The notes beneath the pieces were generated by a model. That model was not told the origin of the DNA. It saw only the letters and a list, made by a program, of their open reading frames with translations, and made no database searches. A stretch of DNA of 8,421 bases from Prevotellaceae bacterium (GTDB taxonomy: Bacteria > Bacteroidota > Bacteroidia > Bacteroidales > UBA932). Of the stretch, positions 7,901-8,421 are shown piece after piece. The DNA lies in contig JAIRLT010000123.1 in the NCBI GenBank assembly GCA_031259225.1, positions 1-8,421 of the forward strand. Reading direction: 5' to 3'. The position numbers and the translations under genes are program-made. Every line of letters begins with the position of its first letter. Within the stretch, counting starts at the first letter, position 1.

Positions 7901-8382
7901 AAAAATTTAAATTGGGTGAGTAAATAATTAATTAGTAAAGATTATAGTTATATCCTATAATTTCCGAAATTTTTTCGCACCAGCCGGTTTGAGGTGCAGA
8001 TTTACCTATGCAGCATTTAGGCGAATTTTTGCGAAATTCAAATAAACTTACGCCAAAGTTGTACGTTTTTTCGTTAAAACAGTAGGGATTATGGCAGGTT
8101 GTGGTCATTTTCCGGTTTAGATGAGTAAAAATTTGTTCATAAAATCAGGTAAGCGGTCAAATTATGTGTATTTATTAGCGATTAGTATCCGGCATCCAAT
8201 TTTGACTATACCAGTCAAAATTGGCACACGTAACACTGTTCATAAACAACAGATTATCGAAACTACAAAAATGAGCGGGATGAATTTGAGGAAAAAACCG
8301 GTAAAAAACGTGTAAAAAGAAAATGACACAAACTATAAGAAAAACTTAACAATATCAACAGTTAGCGAAAGAATAAGAGCGG
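7901..8382. other. A/T-rich intergenic region upstream of the SusC/D operon
   Basis: No convincing gene was found in these 482 bases. The part next to the SusC-like start must hold its promoter and leader, but no exact CAAAnnTA (minus-strand -7) was found. The nearest are CAAATAAA at 8039-8046 (one mismatch) and CAAAGTTGTA at 8054-8063, which has two extra spacer bases. Small inverted repeats are seen at 7965-7977 (CGAAA, 3-nt gap, TTTCG), 8023-8039 (GAATTT, 5-nt gap, AAATTC) and 8236-8252 (CTGTT, 7-nt gap, AACAG). A much stronger palindrome at 8196-8224 is listed separately. A 64-codon rightward reading frame at 8121-8315 is judged spurious. Confidence 0.7.
8196..8224. repeat. Perfect inverted repeat, 12-bp arms and 5-bp spacer
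   Basis: The arms CCAATTTTGACT (8196-8207) and AGTCAAAATTGG (8213-8224) are exact reverse complements around ATACC. Symmetry stops abruptly at both outer ends. Neither strand has a T-tract after the hairpin, so it does not look like an intrinsic terminator. The arms are A/T-rich with a TTGAC core, and the two half-site centres are 17 bp apart, a shape that suits a dimeric DNA-binding regulator. It lies about 300 bp upstream of the SusC-like start and about 160 bp before the right-hand candidate start, so it could act on either. A short mobile-element end or an RNA hairpin are alternatives. Confidence 0.9.
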
Positions 8383-8421
8383 ATGAAAAAGGGGATGAAA
8401 AGTAGTTTTTTTACAAAAAAA
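8383..8421 (+). CDS. Possible 5' end of a rightward gene, cut by the window edge
   Basis: An ATG at 8383 opens a frame of 13 codons to the edge, reading MKKGMKSSFFTKK; a second in-frame ATG is at 8395. The lysine-rich start could be the basic region of a signal peptide, and AAGAG lies 4 nt upstream as a modest ribosome binding site. Thirteen open codons in A-rich DNA are expected often by chance, and no -7 element was found before it. No product can be named. Confidence 0.25.
   Translation, partial: MKKGMKSSFFTKK

Noticed and set aside
7992..8007. AGGT/ACCT hairpin as a riboswitch or attenuator before the SusC-like gene
   Set aside because: The 4-bp stem is too short, and no conserved riboswitch core or terminator T-tract follows.
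8121..8315. 64-codon rightward reading frame
   Set aside because: Low-complexity, lysine-rich composition typical of A/T-rich intergenic DNA, no recognisable motif, no ribosome binding site, and the perfect palindrome lies inside it.
8393..8401. Direct repeat GGATGAAAA at 8381-8389 and 8393-8401 as a target-site duplication
   Set aside because: Only three bases separate the copies, so no element lies between them; A-rich sequence easily yields such short repeats.

Overview
The window looks like chromosomal DNA from a member of the Bacteroidota, most likely the order Bacteroidales. The main evidence is a SusC/SusD outer-membrane uptake pair, which is essentially confined to that phylum. Supporting signs are a TAnnTTTG-type -7 element, start codons preceded by A/T-rich sequence without a strong Shine-Dalgarno, and Bacteroidota-style lipoprotein signal peptides.

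Layout from left to right. Positions 1-210 hold ten contiguous copies of a 21-bp direct repeat that probably continues past the left edge. A -7-like promoter element follows at 232-239. A complete dihydrolipoyl dehydrogenase gene (lpdA, + strand, 253-1626) comes next. A short convergent gap contains a hairpin whose T-tract lies on the minus strand. From there to 7900 runs one minus-strand operon, transcribed right to left: SusC-like TonB-dependent transporter (4751-7900), SusD-like lipoprotein (2789-4723), then a third lipoprotein of uncertain family (1811-2770). Gaps within the operon are 27 and 18 nt. The last 520 bases are A/T-rich and essentially non-coding. They carry the upstream region of the operon, a perfect 12+12 bp inverted repeat, and possibly the first codons of a rightward gene at the very edge.

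Functionally the operon is a nutrient-import module. The SusD-like lipoprotein is expected to cap the SusC-like barrel on the cell surface and pass a ligand (glycan, oligosaccharide or peptide) inward at the expense of TonB energy. The third lipoprotein is probably an accessory surface component. No hydrolase, sensor or sigma/anti-sigma gene is in the window, so the substrate cannot be deduced. lpdA is a cytoplasmic flavoenzyme, is convergent with the operon, and has no visible functional link to it.

No clearly new biological system is evident. The most unusual parts are the 21-bp repeat array at the lpdA start, which can be read either as promoter-like DNA or as a heptapeptide-coding repeat, and the isolated perfect palindrome in the right-hand non-coding region.
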